A program made the position numbers and the translations under genes. From contig JAWVFJ010000011.1 in NCBI GenBank assembly GCA_033856275.1, forward strand, positions 8,306-72,305: DNA of 64,000 bases. The letters are read 5' to 3'. The DNA is from VRUE01 sp033856275. Its GTDB lineage: Bacteria; Actinomycetota; Thermoleophilia; Solirubrobacterales; 70-9. Below are positions 46,911-55,726 of the stretch, piece after piece; position 1 is the stretch's first letter, and every line of letters starts with the position of its first letter. The notes beneath the pieces were generated by a model, which was not told the DNA's origin, searched no databases, and saw only the letters and a list, made by a program, of their open reading frames with translations.

Positions 46911-48142
46911 ACCCGGGTTCCCAGCCAGGCACGGTAGCGCCCGAGCGCGCGACGCTGGGCACGCTGGTCGCACACGAACGCGTGCAGCGGGTGGGTCCTG
47001 CCAGTGGGGTGCTTGCCGCGCGTGATGCGGCGCATCTGGTGGCGCACCAGCGACATACTCGCGGCGGACGCGAGCGCCCTGTCCGACCAGTTGATCGGCT
47101 TCAGCCGATGGGTTGCCTCACGCCCGGCCCGCCAGCGGTTCGGGAGGTCCGGCGTGACTGCGATCGCGGTGCCCATGCCGACCATCGCGATGCCGCTCTC
47201 CAGGACCGCTTCGGCGGTCTCGCGGCGAGTGATCCCGCCGGTCAGCATCAGCGGCAGCGGGCTGGTCTCGGCGAGCGCGGCGGCGAGCTCCAGAAAGTAA
47301 GCCTCGCGCGCCACCGTGCGAGCGTCCGCCGGGCGCCCCGACATTGCCGGGCTCTCGTAGCTACCGCCGGATAGCTCGACCAGGTCGACCCCGAGCGGCT
47401 CGAGCATCGCGATCACCCTGGCGGCGTCCTCAGCGTCGAACCCGCCGCGCTGGAAGTCGGCCGAGTTCAGCTTGACGGCAACGGCGAAGGACGAGGACAC
47501 GACCGTTCGAATCGAGCGGATCACGTCGAGAAGAAACCTGGCGCGGTTCTCCAGCGGCCCGCCCCAGCGGTCGCGTCGCTTGTTGACCAGCGGCGAGAGG
47601 AACTGCGAGAGCAGATAGCCATGCGCGGCGTGGACCTCCACCCCGTCGAATCCGGCCCGCTCGGCGAGAGCTGCCGCGGTCGCGAACCGCTTTGTCGTCT
47701 CGTGGATCTGCTCCTCGGTCATCGCCATCGGCCGACCGAAGCGCTTGCTCTGCCTCCCGAGCTCGACGGCGACCGCCGAGGGCGCCCAGGCCACCCCGGG
47801 CATCCGCGCCTGCACCTGCCGGCCGGGGTGGCTGATCTGCATCCACAGCGAGGCGCCGCCGGCCTTCCCGGCATGCGCCCAATGAGCGAACGGCTCCAGT
47901 GGCGCGCGATCGTCGAGCACGACCCCACCGGGCCCGGTCAAGGCCTCGGCGTGCACCATCACGTTTCCGGTGATGAGAAGGCCCGCTCCTCCCTCACCCC
48001 AATGGCGATACAGCGAAATCAGCCTCTCGTCGGGAAGCTGGGCGCTGCCTGCCATGCCCTCCTCCATCGCCGCCTTCGCGATCCGGTTGCGCAGGGTCGT
48101 CCCCGACCGCAGCGCCAATGGAGAGAACAGCCCTGTCGACAT
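46907..48142 (-). CDS. NADH:flavin oxidoreductase (old yellow enzyme family)
   Basis: From the ATG at 48142 (MSTGLFSPLALRSG) the product has 411 residues. FMN-barrel features: LRNRIAKAAMEEGMA, HPGRQ, FDGVEVHAAHGYLLSQFLSPLVNKRRDRWGG and LMLTGGITRRETAEAVL. OYE-family enzymes reduce alpha,beta-unsaturated carbonyls or nitro compounds. A GTG at 48151 would add three residues. A divergent TetR regulator probably controls it. Confidence 0.92.
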   Translation of the reverse strand: MSTGLFSPLALRSGTTLRNRIAKAAMEEGMAGSAQLPDERLISLYRHWGEGGAGLLITGNVMVHAEALTGPGGVVLDDRAPLEPFAHWAHAGKAGGASLWMQISHPGRQVQARMPGVAWAPSAVAVELGRQSKRFGRPMAMTEEQIHETTKRFATAAALAERAGFDGVEVHAAHGYLLSQFLSPLVNKRRDRWGGPLENRARFLLDVIRSIRTVVSSSFAVAVKLNSADFQRGGFDAEDAARVIAMLEPLGVDLVELSGGSYESPAMSGRPADARTVAREAYFLELAAALAETSPLPLMLTGGITRRETAEAVLESGIAMVGMGTAIAVTPDLPNRWRAGREATHRLKPINWSDRALASAASMSLVRHQMRRITRGKHPTGRTHPLHAFVCDQRAQRRALGRYRAWLGTRV

Positions 48143-48168
48143 CGAAAGCACCCCCGCGGCTCGATTAT

Positions 48169-48219
48169 GATGTTAGCGGCGTTCACACTACCCGCTCTCC
48201 GTAAGCGCTGTCAACATCG
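48169..48219. promoter_or_regulatory. candidate TetR operator between OYE and TetR genes
   Basis: GATGTTAGCGGCG (48169-48181) and CGCTGTCAACATC (48207-48219) are imperfect inverted repeats sharing GATGTT and GCG in the 86-base divergent region. The outer half lies 10 bases before the TetR ATG. Confidence 0.4.
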
Positions 48220-48228
48220 ATCCGCACG

Positions 48229-48801
48229 ATGCCCCAAGCCAACGCGACCTACCACCACGGTGACCTGCGCGCCGCCTGCCTCAGTGCGGCGCTGGAGCTG
48301 CTCGAGGAGGAGGGTGAGGCGGCGCTGTCGCTGCGCGCGGTCGCGCGTCGCGCCGGGGTCTCACCAGCCGCCCCCTACCGTCACTACGAGGACCGCGAAG
48401 CGCTCGTTTCGGCCGTCGCGGCGGTCGGCTATCGCGAGCTCGCCGAACGCCTGGCAGCGGCACACCCGGCGCCGTCGACCCCGGAGCAGCTGGCCAGCGT
48501 GGCGGTTGCCTACGTCCAGTTCGCGTTGAAGCGACCCGCGTTGTTCCGGATCATGTTTGGAGAACCGTGCGACCGGGACAACGAGGAGCGTGTCGCCGCG
48601 ACCGCGGCGGTATCGCTCTACCTGCACGAAATCGTCGCGCGGTGCTTTCCGCAATCCGATCCCGAGGCGCTGGCGCCGGCAATCTGGGCGCTCGTCCACG
48701 GTCTCGCGTTCTTGTACCTCGACGGCAAGCTCGATGCCACCACGCCGGCGGCGTTGGTCGATCGCGTCACCGCTTCGATCCATTCGCTGCTAGGACTGTG
48801 A
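48229..48801 (+). CDS. TetR-family repressor
   Basis: A 190-residue protein with an N-terminal TetR helix-turn-helix (LSLRAVARRAGVSPAAPYRHYEDREALVSAVA) and an all-helical C-terminal domain of the TetR_C_33-like kind (LKRPALFRIMFG, ALAPAIWALVHGLAFLYLDGKL). It is divergent from the OYE-MDR operon and likely represses it in the absence of a small hydrophobic ligand. Confidence 0.92.
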   Translation: MPQANATYHHGDLRAACLSAALELLEEEGEAALSLRAVARRAGVSPAAPYRHYEDREALVSAVAAVGYRELAERLAAAHPAPSTPEQLASVAVAYVQFALKRPALFRIMFGEPCDRDNEERVAATAAVSLYLHEIVARCFPQSDPEALAPAIWALVHGLAFLYLDGKLDATTPAALVDRVTASIHSLLGL

Positions 48802-49056
48802 CGGTTGACGTCGCAGTCGCCCACGCGAATTGGTGTGGCCAATAGCCTTTCTGGCGATGAGGGGACTCCTTGCGCGCCGTCAGGGTCACAGCCACAACGC
48901 GTTACCAATCCCGATGGCTCAAGCCACAGCGACACGCAAGCCTTCCGCCACCCGGTAGTAGGACCGCAATGAGCCGGCGTCACGGCCCGGCAGACCCCGG
49001 CGATCAGGCGAGTCTTCAGAGACTGCGCAGTCAGCGCGACCGGCGACTGGGAAGTC

Positions 49057-49500
49057 TCAGCCGATCCGCTCGGCGAGCATCACGATGATCCCCTCCGGGC
49101 CACGGACGTAGCAGAGCCGGTAGATGTCCTCGTAGCGCACTACCTCGCCGAGGAGCTCCAACCCCCGGTCCCGCAACTTGGCGACGGCGGCGTCGATGTC
49201 GTCGACCGAGAACGCGATGCGGCGGATGCCGAGCGTGTTCGGCGGTGCGTTCGTATCCCCCTCGCGCGCCGCCGGGCTGTTGAACCGCATCAGCTCCAAC
49301 CGCCCGTGGCCGTCGGGGGTCTGCAGCATGGAGAGCTCGCATCGGACATCCTCGAGTCCCACGACACGGTCCACCCACTCACCCACCACCTCTGCTTCGC
49401 CCACCTGCTCCAGCCCGAGCTCGACGAAGAACGCCTTGGCCGCCGCGAGGTCGTCAACGACGATGCCCACGTTCTCCAGGGATTGGATCGAGCCGCTCAT
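49057..49500 (-). CDS. VOC/glyoxalase-family protein
   Basis: From the ATG at 49500 (MSGSIQSLENVGIVVDDLAAAKAFF) the product has 147 residues with two beta-alpha-beta-beta-beta units. ENVGIVVDD and RIAFSVDDIDAAVAKL are the two strand-turn starts and VRGPEGIIVMLAE the end. Metal-binding residues look partly conserved (Glu near the end). Substrate unknown. The 255 bases between the TetR gene and this gene show nothing else. Confidence 0.86.
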   Translation of the reverse strand: MSGSIQSLENVGIVVDDLAAAKAFFVELGLEQVGEAEVVGEWVDRVVGLEDVRCELSMLQTPDGHGRLELMRFNSPAAREGDTNAPPNTLGIRRIAFSVDDIDAAVAKLRDRGLELLGEVVRYEDIYRLCYVRGPEGIIVMLAERIG

Positions 49501-49649
49501 CTCCGTGCGAGCGTACCTGTCGCGGCAGTGGTCGCTCTGCCCGTAGACCGCGCCCTCGTAGTAGATCCGCACGTCCTCTCGCCTCGCGGGGGTGGTTTGA
49601 TTTTCCCTCGGGAGGGCCAACCTGCCGAAGTGCAGGGGAATCGAAGCGA

Positions 49650-49689
49650 AGCGGCTGATGGGATTCGAACCCACGACCTTCTGCATGGC
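49650..49689 (-). other. 3' fragment of a tRNA-Gly(GCC) gene
   Basis: Forty bases match the second half of a tRNA: anticodon GCC followed by ATGCAGA (3' anticodon arm), AGGTC, T-arm GTGGGTTCGAATCCCAT and CAGCCGCT. The 5' half is absent; similarity ends at the anticodon. Such a fragment is the usual mark left by integration of an element into a tRNA gene. The rest of 49501-49828 shows no gene. Confidence 0.75.
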
Positions 49690-49828
49690 GACTTCGGAGC
49701 GCTCGTGGCGGCCGCCGCCTACGTGTTCGAAGAGCAGCTCGGTTCATGCGGATCACCTGGCAGTCGGTGGCGAACGGTCCGCGACGGTCACGCCCACACC
49801 CATTCCCACTAGCCTCCCCGCCGCGATC

Positions 49829-51019
49829 ATGGCCGCGACCGACGCCAGCGCCATCGAGCCGCCGACCGCTTCGGGCTCGGTTGACTCGCCCGGCGCGATC
49901 TTCATTCGTTTCCTTAAGTTCGGCCTGCTCGCCTGGGGTGGACCGGCCGCACAGATCGCGATGATCAAGCACGAGTGCGTCGATGAGGAGGGTTGGATCA
50001 GCGAGGCGAGCTTCAAGAAGCTGCTCGCCGTTTACCAAATCCTTCCTGGCCCTGAGGCCCACGAGCTTTGTGTCTACTTCGGCCGCCTGCGCGGCGGCAA
50101 GCTCGGCGGCTTCCTCGCTGGCCTCGGGTTCATGTTGCCGGGCTTCATCCTCATGCTCGGCCTCTCGATCCTCTACGTCGAGGCCAGCTTGGCAGGCCAT
50201 CTCGGCGACCTCTTTTACGGGCTGACGGCGGCTGTCGGGGCGCTAGTCGCCCGCGCCCTGGTCCGACTCAGCAAATCGTTTATCTCAGACGTACCGCTGG
50301 CGATCATCGCCCTGGCCGGTTTCGCCCTGACCCTCTGGCTGGGGATCACCTTCGTCTTGGTCTTGTTCGGCGGCGGCGTTGCCTACGAGCTATGGACGAA
50401 CGGGCGACGCTGGACGCACCGCGCCAACAGCCTCGCGATCACTCCCCTCGGGGTCCTGGCCGTCGCCGCCGGGGCGATCACCGTCTCGCTGACGGCGACG
50501 ATCTTCTTCGAGGGATTGAAGGCGGGCCTGCTCACCTTCGGCGGTGCCTACACCGTGATCCCCTTCCTGCGTGAGGCCGCTGTCGAAAACCACCACTGGC
50601 TGACCGCGAGCCAGTTCAACGACGGCCTGGCGATGGGCGGCATCCTGCCAGCGCCGCTGATCATCTTCTCGACCTTCGTCGGCTACATCGCCGGAGGACT
50701 CGGCGGTGCCCTGGTAATGACGCTCGGCATCTTCCTTCCCGCCTTCGTCTTCCCGATCTTCCTGCACCGCCAGCTCGTCGCAGTCTCCGAGAACGAGCGC
50801 TTGCACCCCTTCCTGCTCGGAGTCGCGGCGGCGGTGATCGGGCTGATCGCGGCGGTCACGGTGACGATCCTCGAAACCGGCGTCACCGATGCCTACACCG
50901 CCCTGATCGCGCTCGGAGCCTTCGCCGCGCTCAACCGCTGGCATTCGAAGCTGACCGTCGTCTACGTGATGGCCGTTGCCGGCATCGTCGGCGTCATCCT
51001 GCAGCACACGGTGGTCTAG
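49829..51019 (+). CDS. chrA: chromate transporter (ChrA family)
   Basis: From the ATG at 49829 the protein has 396 residues made of two homologous halves: FLKFGLLAWGGPAAQIAMIKHECVDEEGWI with QILPGPEAHELCVYFG in the first, and GLLTFGGAYTVIPFLREAAV with WLTASQFNDGLAMGGILPAPL in the second. The family exports chromate, but many members have unknown anions. The frame is open upstream into the tRNA-Gly fragment (a start at 49658 would read MGFEPTTFCMA); that part is a tRNA antisense artefact. Confidence 0.9.
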   Translation: MAATDASAIEPPTASGSVDSPGAIFIRFLKFGLLAWGGPAAQIAMIKHECVDEEGWISEASFKKLLAVYQILPGPEAHELCVYFGRLRGGKLGGFLAGLGFMLPGFILMLGLSILYVEASLAGHLGDLFYGLTAAVGALVARALVRLSKSFISDVPLAIIALAGFALTLWLGITFVLVLFGGGVAYELWTNGRRWTHRANSLAITPLGVLAVAAGAITVSLTATIFFEGLKAGLLTFGGAYTVIPFLREAAVENHHWLTASQFNDGLAMGGILPAPLIIFSTFVGYIAGGLGGALVMTLGIFLPAFVFPIFLHRQLVAVSENERLHPFLLGVAAAVIGLIAAVTVTILETGVTDAYTALIALGAFAALNRWHSKLTVVYVMAVAGIVGVILQHTVV

Positions 51020-51059
51020 ATGACGCAGCGGTGTCGCTCTGATTCGTATGGTCTAGAGG

Positions 51060-51602
51060 GTGACGCTGGATCCGCGAATCATCGAGTCGCTGAAGACCTC
51101 TGCCGAAGGCGCAAGTTCATGGGAGGACGTCCGGGCGCAACTGCGAAGCCTCGACCCAGAGGGAGAAGACGAAGGTCTGCGGCCCTTCTACTTCGCCTTC
51201 TCCTTCTGCCTGCTTGAGCGAACGAGCAAGCGCCGGGATCGGGCCGGTGGTCCCTTCGGCTCGATGGTCGCCGGAGAGGGCTGGCGGTTTCCGCCAGCTT
51301 TGCCGGATATGTGAGCTGATCGAAGCCGAGGTTGCCGAGCGCATGGCGCGGGCTCTTGAGCTCTACTGGGACGAACAGCCTGATGAGAGCGGCTCTCCGA
51401 CCCGTGGGGTCTCAACCTGCGCAACGTGATCTCCCACGGTCTCACTCCGCAGGTTGGGCGACCGGCGGCGGCGCTCCTGCTTCAGGCTACCTGCCTCCTG
51501 AGCAGCTTTGGCCTGACCCAGCCTGGGCAGGAACCGATACCGCCTACGGGTGCCGGGCCGGCACCGTCACCTGGAAGCCCGCTGGCAGATGAGCCCGCCT
51601 AG
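51060..51602 (+). pseudogene. decayed DUF4209-like gene with HEPN-type RNxxxH
   Basis: The first part (GTG 51060 to 51314) reads MTLDPRIIESLKTSAEGASS and later GGPFGSMVAGEGWRFPPALP, then stops. The next frame carries CELIEAEVAERMARALELYW, and a third frame LRNVISHGLTPQVGRPAAAL to a stop at 51602. The pieces look like one gene broken by two frameshifts and a large internal deletion; RNVISHG resembles the RN-x3-H of DUF4209/HEPN-like proteins. The stretch 51603-51764 shows nothing. Confidence 0.5.
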
Positions 51603-51764
51603 CTCCTCTAATACGCAGTCGAACCGGCCAACCTCGGTCGTGCTTATCCATCCGACCCGGACGCGCCCGCATGGACCCTGACGCCTCACCTAGTTCTTCC
51701 CCTCGGAGTCAAGGGGCGAACGGCGGCAGCGTAAGACCGATGTTGCCATCGCTGATGTCCAGCG

Positions 51765-53288
51765 CTAGGAGCGACTTCTCGCGGGCAGCGTTTGCATGGG
51801 GTGCTGCTCGCCTGACGCTCGCAACTGAGTACCTGCGATTGCGCACGAGAACTCGGGCTCAGGCTTCGCCTCAGGCTCCAGAACCTCGGAGCTGATCGTC
51901 AACCACGCCAAAACCCCACCCGCGGCTGCAAGCACCGCACAGGCGACCATCGCCATGTGGAAGCCATCGTTCATCTTCGCCGGGTCATAGAAGCTGTCGC
52001 CGGTGAGGCCGGCGATCGCCGGAAGGACAGCGACAGCGAGCAGGCCGCCGACCCGCGAGACGGCATTGTTGATGCCGGAGGCGACGCCCGCGTGCCTGGC
52101 GTCCGCGGCCGCGAGAACAGTGGAGGTAACCGGGGCAACCACGAGCGTCAGCCCCAACCCAAAGACGATCACGCCCGGCAGAACACCTGATAGGTAGTCG
52201 TCGCCGGGCTCGATGCGGGTCAACATCAGTAGCCCGAAGGCGATCACCAGCGGGCCGACGGTCAGTGGAATACGGGCGCCGATCCGCTGGGCGAGCGCTC
52301 CGGAGCGAGCCGAGAGCGCGAGCATCAGCGCCGTCACCGGAAGCGACGCCGCACCCGCCGCGATCGGCGAGTAGCCCATCGAGATCTGAAGGAAGGAGAC
52401 GAAGAGGAAGAAGAAGCCGCCGAGAGCCGCGTAGACGACGAAGGTGACCAGGTTTGCACCCGAGAACTGGCGCGAGGAGAACATCCCCAGGGGCATCATC
52501 GGGTTCGGGCTGCGGCTCTCCGCGAACAGGAATGCGACGAGGGCGAGAACCCCGCCAATCCCGGCAAGCAGGACCAGCGCGGAGGCGCCCTGGCCGGGTG
52601 CTTCGATCAGCGCGTAGGTCGTTCCGGCAAGGCCCAGCGCGGCAAGGGCCACACCGCCAAAGTCAAGACGGCCGCTGGCAGAGGGGTCGCGGACCTCAGG
52701 AACGTGCCGGCTTGCCATCGCTATCACGAAGACGCCCAGCGGCAGATTGATCAGGAAGATCGCCCGCCAAGATACGGCTTGGACCAGGTAGCCCCCGAGC
52801 AACGGCCCGAGTGCGGTGGCCACGCCTCCGAGCCCCGACCAGGCGCCAATCGCCCGTGACCGATCAGATGGCCGAAAGCTGGACTCGATGATCGCCAGGC
52901 TGCCGGGGGTGAGCAGGGCACCACCGACTCCCTGCAACATCCTTGCCCCGATCAGCAGCTCCACGGTTGGCGCTACAGCGCAGAGCAGCGAGGAGAGCGT
53001 GAACAGGCCGACTCCGAGGACGAAGACTCGTCGCCGTCCGTATCGGTCACCGAGAGATCCTCCGAGCAGTATCAACGACGCGAGCGTCAGCAGATAGCCG
53101 TTGAGGATCCACTGCAGCGAGGAGGTCGAGGCGTTGAGATCGCGGCCGATGTCGGGAAGCGCGATGTTGACTACGGTGCCGTCGAGAAACGCCATCCCCG
53201 AGCCGAGCACCGTCACGGCCAGAATCCAGCGCCCCGCGCTGCTGCCGAAGCTCACCCCCTCCGCGGAGACCGGCGGCGAACGGTCCAC
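51765..53288 (-). CDS. MFS multidrug transporter (DHA2, 14-helix type)
   Basis: A 507-residue membrane protein starting at GTG 53288. Motif A is GGSLGDRYGRRRVF, motif C-like GLGGVATALGPLLGGYLVQ, and the first helix GSGMAFLDGTVVNIALPDIG is typical of the EmrB/QacA family. Fourteen helices fit the length. It exports drugs or metabolites with protons. The C-terminal tail after the last helix is hydrophilic and includes FSCAIAGTQLRASG. Confidence 0.92.
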   Translation of the reverse strand: MDRSPPVSAEGVSFGSSAGRWILAVTVLGSGMAFLDGTVVNIALPDIGRDLNASTSSLQWILNGYLLTLASLILLGGSLGDRYGRRRVFVLGVGLFTLSSLLCAVAPTVELLIGARMLQGVGGALLTPGSLAIIESSFRPSDRSRAIGAWSGLGGVATALGPLLGGYLVQAVSWRAIFLINLPLGVFVIAMASRHVPEVRDPSASGRLDFGGVALAALGLAGTTYALIEAPGQGASALVLLAGIGGVLALVAFLFAESRSPNPMMPLGMFSSRQFSGANLVTFVVYAALGGFFFLFVSFLQISMGYSPIAAGAASLPVTALMLALSARSGALAQRIGARIPLTVGPLVIAFGLLMLTRIEPGDDYLSGVLPGVIVFGLGLTLVVAPVTSTVLAAADARHAGVASGINNAVSRVGGLLAVAVLPAIAGLTGDSFYDPAKMNDGFHMAMVACAVLAAAGGVLAWLTISSEVLEPEAKPEPEFSCAIAGTQLRASGEQHPMQTLPARSRS

Positions 53289-53294
53289 GTGGCC

Positions 53295-53393
53295 CTACGT
53301 GAACCTCTTGACGAAATCCAGCGCGGTATCGCAAACCTCGCGCCCCTCGTGATCGGTGATCGTCGCCACCTGAGTCCTCCATTGCGCCGCCAT
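53295..53393 (-). CDS. 32-residue ORF ahead of the MFS gene
   Basis: The ATG at 53393 has AAGGTG close upstream and the product is MAAQWRTQVATITDHEGREV plus CDTALDFVKRFT. It ends 6 bases before the MFS start. It may be a leader peptide or the remnant of a larger protein. Low certainty. Confidence 0.3.
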   Translation of the reverse strand: MAAQWRTQVATITDHEGREVCDTALDFVKRFT

Positions 53394-53447
53394 GCACCTT
53401 GCGTCTCGAGGTCGATCTTCGCACCTTCTGTCAAGCGCAGCCGACGC

Positions 53448-54620
53448 CTAGGCTTGGTCGGAGTGACTTCTTGCGTCCATCTCGATCACGTCCGGATCAC
53501 CCGGCTGCCCGAGTCGGTTGAGGGCTGCGAGGAGTGCCTGGCCACCGGAGGCTCGCCGTGTGCCGCTTAGCGGACTCGGGCCTCTGTAGGAACACAGAAG
53601 ACGAACTGGGCGTCGGGGCGGGCAAGTCGTCGTCGTAGCGAGGCCAGCGCAGGCAGCCCCGTTCCCCGCAGGCACGATCAAGTAGATCGCCCTGTAAGCG
53701 AGTACCGCGACGGTCGCGTCGGCGGCGGTCGAGCCATACAGGACGAGGGCGCCGATCAGCCCGAGGTCGAGGCCGCCTGCGCCCCCGGGAAGCGGGATCA
53801 GACCGCCGAGCTGTCCGATGATGTACGCCAACGCCAGCGCGTCGAGAGGCGGGGTCGGCAACCCAAATGCGCGGAAGCAGATCGCCAGCACGGCGATGTC
53901 GAAGAGCATGTAGCCGGTCGAGCCAGCCAGAGCTGGCGGCGAGCGCAGCTGTTCAATCGCCCCGCCGACCCCCTCATCGATGGCAGCCAGCCCGGCCTTG
54001 ACGGACGCGCGGTCGGTGGCCGTGGTGAGTCGACCCGCGAACGCCCCGATGGCCAGGGCGAGGACGATTGCGACCATGCCGGCCGCGGCCGGGATACCGC
54101 CCAGTAAAAGCCGATCGTCAGGACCCGAGGCGAGGCCGCTGGCAAGGGCGATCCCACAGATCGAGAGGAAGCCGACGTTGGCGAGGCTCGTGATCAGAAA
54201 GAAGGTCACGGTGAGGCGCCCGATCTGCTCTTTCGGAACGCTTTGTTGGCGCAGAATCCAGGCGCCGAGTGCGAGGCCGCCCGCTCCGCCGACCGAGAGA
54301 AGCGAGTTGGCCGCCTGCTCGGCCAGGCCAAGTTCGGTGGCGGTACGCCAGTCCATCCGGTGGCAAAAGACACTGCGGAAGACCAGCACGTAGGAGAGGC
54401 AGGAGAGCAGCTCCGCACAGATGGCGAGGGCGATCCAGTCTGGCTCGGCGCCGGAGAAGCTGGTGCGTAGAGCGCTCAGGCTCGGCAGCAGTACGACGAG
54501 CGCACCAAGTAGAGCCGCGATCGCGACGGCGAACAGGGCAGCGCGCCTAAACCTTGTCGCCGAGAGTTGGCTGGGAAGCGGTTCGGGGAGGCGATCTGCC
54601 CGCGCTGTGCGAGCGATCAC
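53448..54620 (-). CDS. YbhN/UPF0104 flippase-like membrane protein, probably frameshifted near its end
   Basis: From the GTG at 54620 the product has 390 residues with about eight membrane helices; LGLAEQAANSLLSVGGAGGLALGAWILR and AYIIGQLGGLIPLPGGAGGLDLGLIGAL are typical of the lysylphosphatidylglycerol synthase membrane domain/UPF0104 family. After VPAG the frame becomes Thr/Pro/Arg-rich. Removing one base near 53662 would give TGLPALASLRRRLARPDAQF and a stop at 53577, a more natural end. GTGA overlap with the CDGSH gene upstream. Confidence 0.8.
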   Translation of the reverse strand: MIARTARADRLPEPLPSQLSATRFRRAALFAVAIAALLGALVVLLPSLSALRTSFSGAEPDWIALAICAELLSCLSYVLVFRSVFCHRMDWRTATELGLAEQAANSLLSVGGAGGLALGAWILRQQSVPKEQIGRLTVTFFLITSLANVGFLSICGIALASGLASGPDDRLLLGGIPAAAGMVAIVLALAIGAFAGRLTTATDRASVKAGLAAIDEGVGGAIEQLRSPPALAGSTGYMLFDIAVLAICFRAFGLPTPPLDALALAYIIGQLGGLIPLPGGAGGLDLGLIGALVLYGSTAADATVAVLAYRAIYLIVPAGNGAACAGLATTTTCPPRRPVRLLCSYRGPSPLSGTRRASGGQALLAALNRLGQPGDPDVIEMDARSHSDQA

Positions 54621-54781
54621 GCAGACCGTTCGCCTCGCTGGAACTCCCACTGCTGACACGGGCCGCTGTGGTCGCAATAGGGCTGGTTCGCCGACTTGCC
54701 GCAACGGCAGAGCGCCGCGGCGTGGAGGCACCGCGCCGCGTCGTAGGTCACCTCGATGCGCTCGCCGTCGTAGCGCTTCAC
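54617..54781 (-). CDS. 54-residue CDGSH-type iron-sulfur protein
   Basis: The GTG at 54781 overlaps the GNAT stop and the TGA at 54617 overlaps the flippase GTG, both as GTGA. The product starts VKRYDGERIEVTYDAARCLH, like the N-terminus of Fer4/CDGSH fusion proteins, then CRCGKSANQPYCDHSG, matching C-x-C-x2-S-x3-P-x-C-D. The usual last ligand of CDGSH is displaced: the order is CDHSG. A normal middle ferredoxin part is missing. It could bind a 2Fe-2S cluster in modified geometry, or be a shortened gene. Confidence 0.7.
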   Translation of the reverse strand: MKRYDGERIEVTYDAARCLHAAALCRCGKSANQPYCDHSGPCQQWEFQRGERSA

Positions 54782-55095
54782 AAGCCGAACTGCTCCCTGT
54801 ATTTGTCCGGGACCAGCGCCTCGAATTCCCGATGGCGCTCGATGAATGCCTTGACGAACGGGCAGAACGGCAGCACGACTAGCCCTCGCTTCCGGGCGTC
54901 TTCTAGGGCGAATCGAATCAGCCGGTCTGCGAGCCCGCGACCTTGGAAGCGCTCGTCAATCTCGGTGTGGGTGAATGCGATCAGCCCGGGGCGCGCACGG
55001 TAGGCGGTGAAGCCGACGGCCTCGCCGTCGATTGAGAGCTCGAACCGGTCGCGGTCGGGAGCATCGGCGACCTCGATGTGCTCTGCCGCGGACAT
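54778..55095 (-). CDS. GNAT-family N-acetyltransferase-like protein (YidJ/Gcn5-like, short)
   Basis: A 105-residue protein of the short GNAT type: FELSIDGEAVGFTAYRARPGLIAFTHTEI, then acetyl-CoA loop RFQGRGLADRLIRFALEDARKRG and a C-terminal LPFCPFVKAFIERHREF segment characteristic of DUF4110/YjdJ-like proteins. The substrate is unknown. It is first of a GNAT-CDGSH-flippase run with 4-base overlaps. Confidence 0.88.
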   Translation of the reverse strand: MSAAEHIEVADAPDRDRFELSIDGEAVGFTAYRARPGLIAFTHTEIDERFQGRGLADRLIRFALEDARKRGLVVLPFCPFVKAFIERHREFEALVPDKYREQFGL

Positions 55096-55142
55096 TCGCA
55101 GAACATTAGAACGCCCAAGGGCCGGGGCCTTCGGATCGGTCG

Positions 55143-55721
55143 TCAGGGAGCCGGTTCCGCCGAAGGAGTCCCGCCCCTCGCGGACCGAACGTCAGCGAGG
55201 AGCATCACCACGACCTCGTGCAGCTCCTTCTCGAGGTTGGGCTCATTCAGGCCGCCGTTCTCGTCGAAGCGCTCTGCCGCCTCGCTTACCGCAACCTCCC
55301 CTTCTGTTACTCGCGCGCCGATCGTGCCGAGAACTTTGCGCAGCTCGGCTTGCCCCCAGATGGCACCGAACATGCCGGAGCTCGCGCTGGCCACGGCGAC
55401 GGGCTTGTTGCGCAGGACGTTGTCGGCGAATGGACGCGATAGCCAGTCGAGTGCGTTCTTCAGGGCCCCGGGGATCGAGGAGTTGTACTCGGGGCTAACG
55501 AAGAAGACCGCGTCTGCCTCCCGAACCGCCTCGCGGATTCGCGAGACGGTCTCGGGGGCGTCCTCGGTATCGCAATCCTCATCGTAGGCCGGGATGTGGC
55601 GCAGCCCACGGTACATCTCGAAGTCGGCTCCCTCGGCCTTGAACAGATCCCCGGCATGGCACAGGAGCGCCGTGTTGTAGGACTCGTGGCGCAGGCTGCC
55701 GCTGATGCCAAGGACCCGCAT
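55143..55721 (-). CDS. NADPH-dependent FMN reductase
   Basis: A 192-residue flavodoxin-fold reductase. FMN phosphate loop GSLRHESYNTALL (residues 7-19) and SPEYNSSIPGALKNALDWLSRP are the family signatures. Members reduce quinones, azo dyes, chromate or FMN itself. The short distance to yceI (5 bases before its stop) suggests cotranscription. Confidence 0.92.
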   Translation of the reverse strand: MRVLGISGSLRHESYNTALLCHAGDLFKAEGADFEMYRGLRHIPAYDEDCDTEDAPETVSRIREAVREADAVFFVSPEYNSSIPGALKNALDWLSRPFADNVLRNKPVAVASASSGMFGAIWGQAELRKVLGTIGARVTEGEVAVSEAAERFDENGGLNEPNLEKELHEVVVMLLADVRSARGGTPSAEPAP

Positions 55722-55726
55722 GGTTG

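Noticed and set aside
49658..49828. N-terminal extension of the chromate transporter (MGFEPTTFCMA)
   Set aside because: This is the familiar antisense translation of a tRNA 3' half, not a protein start; the family begins near 49829.
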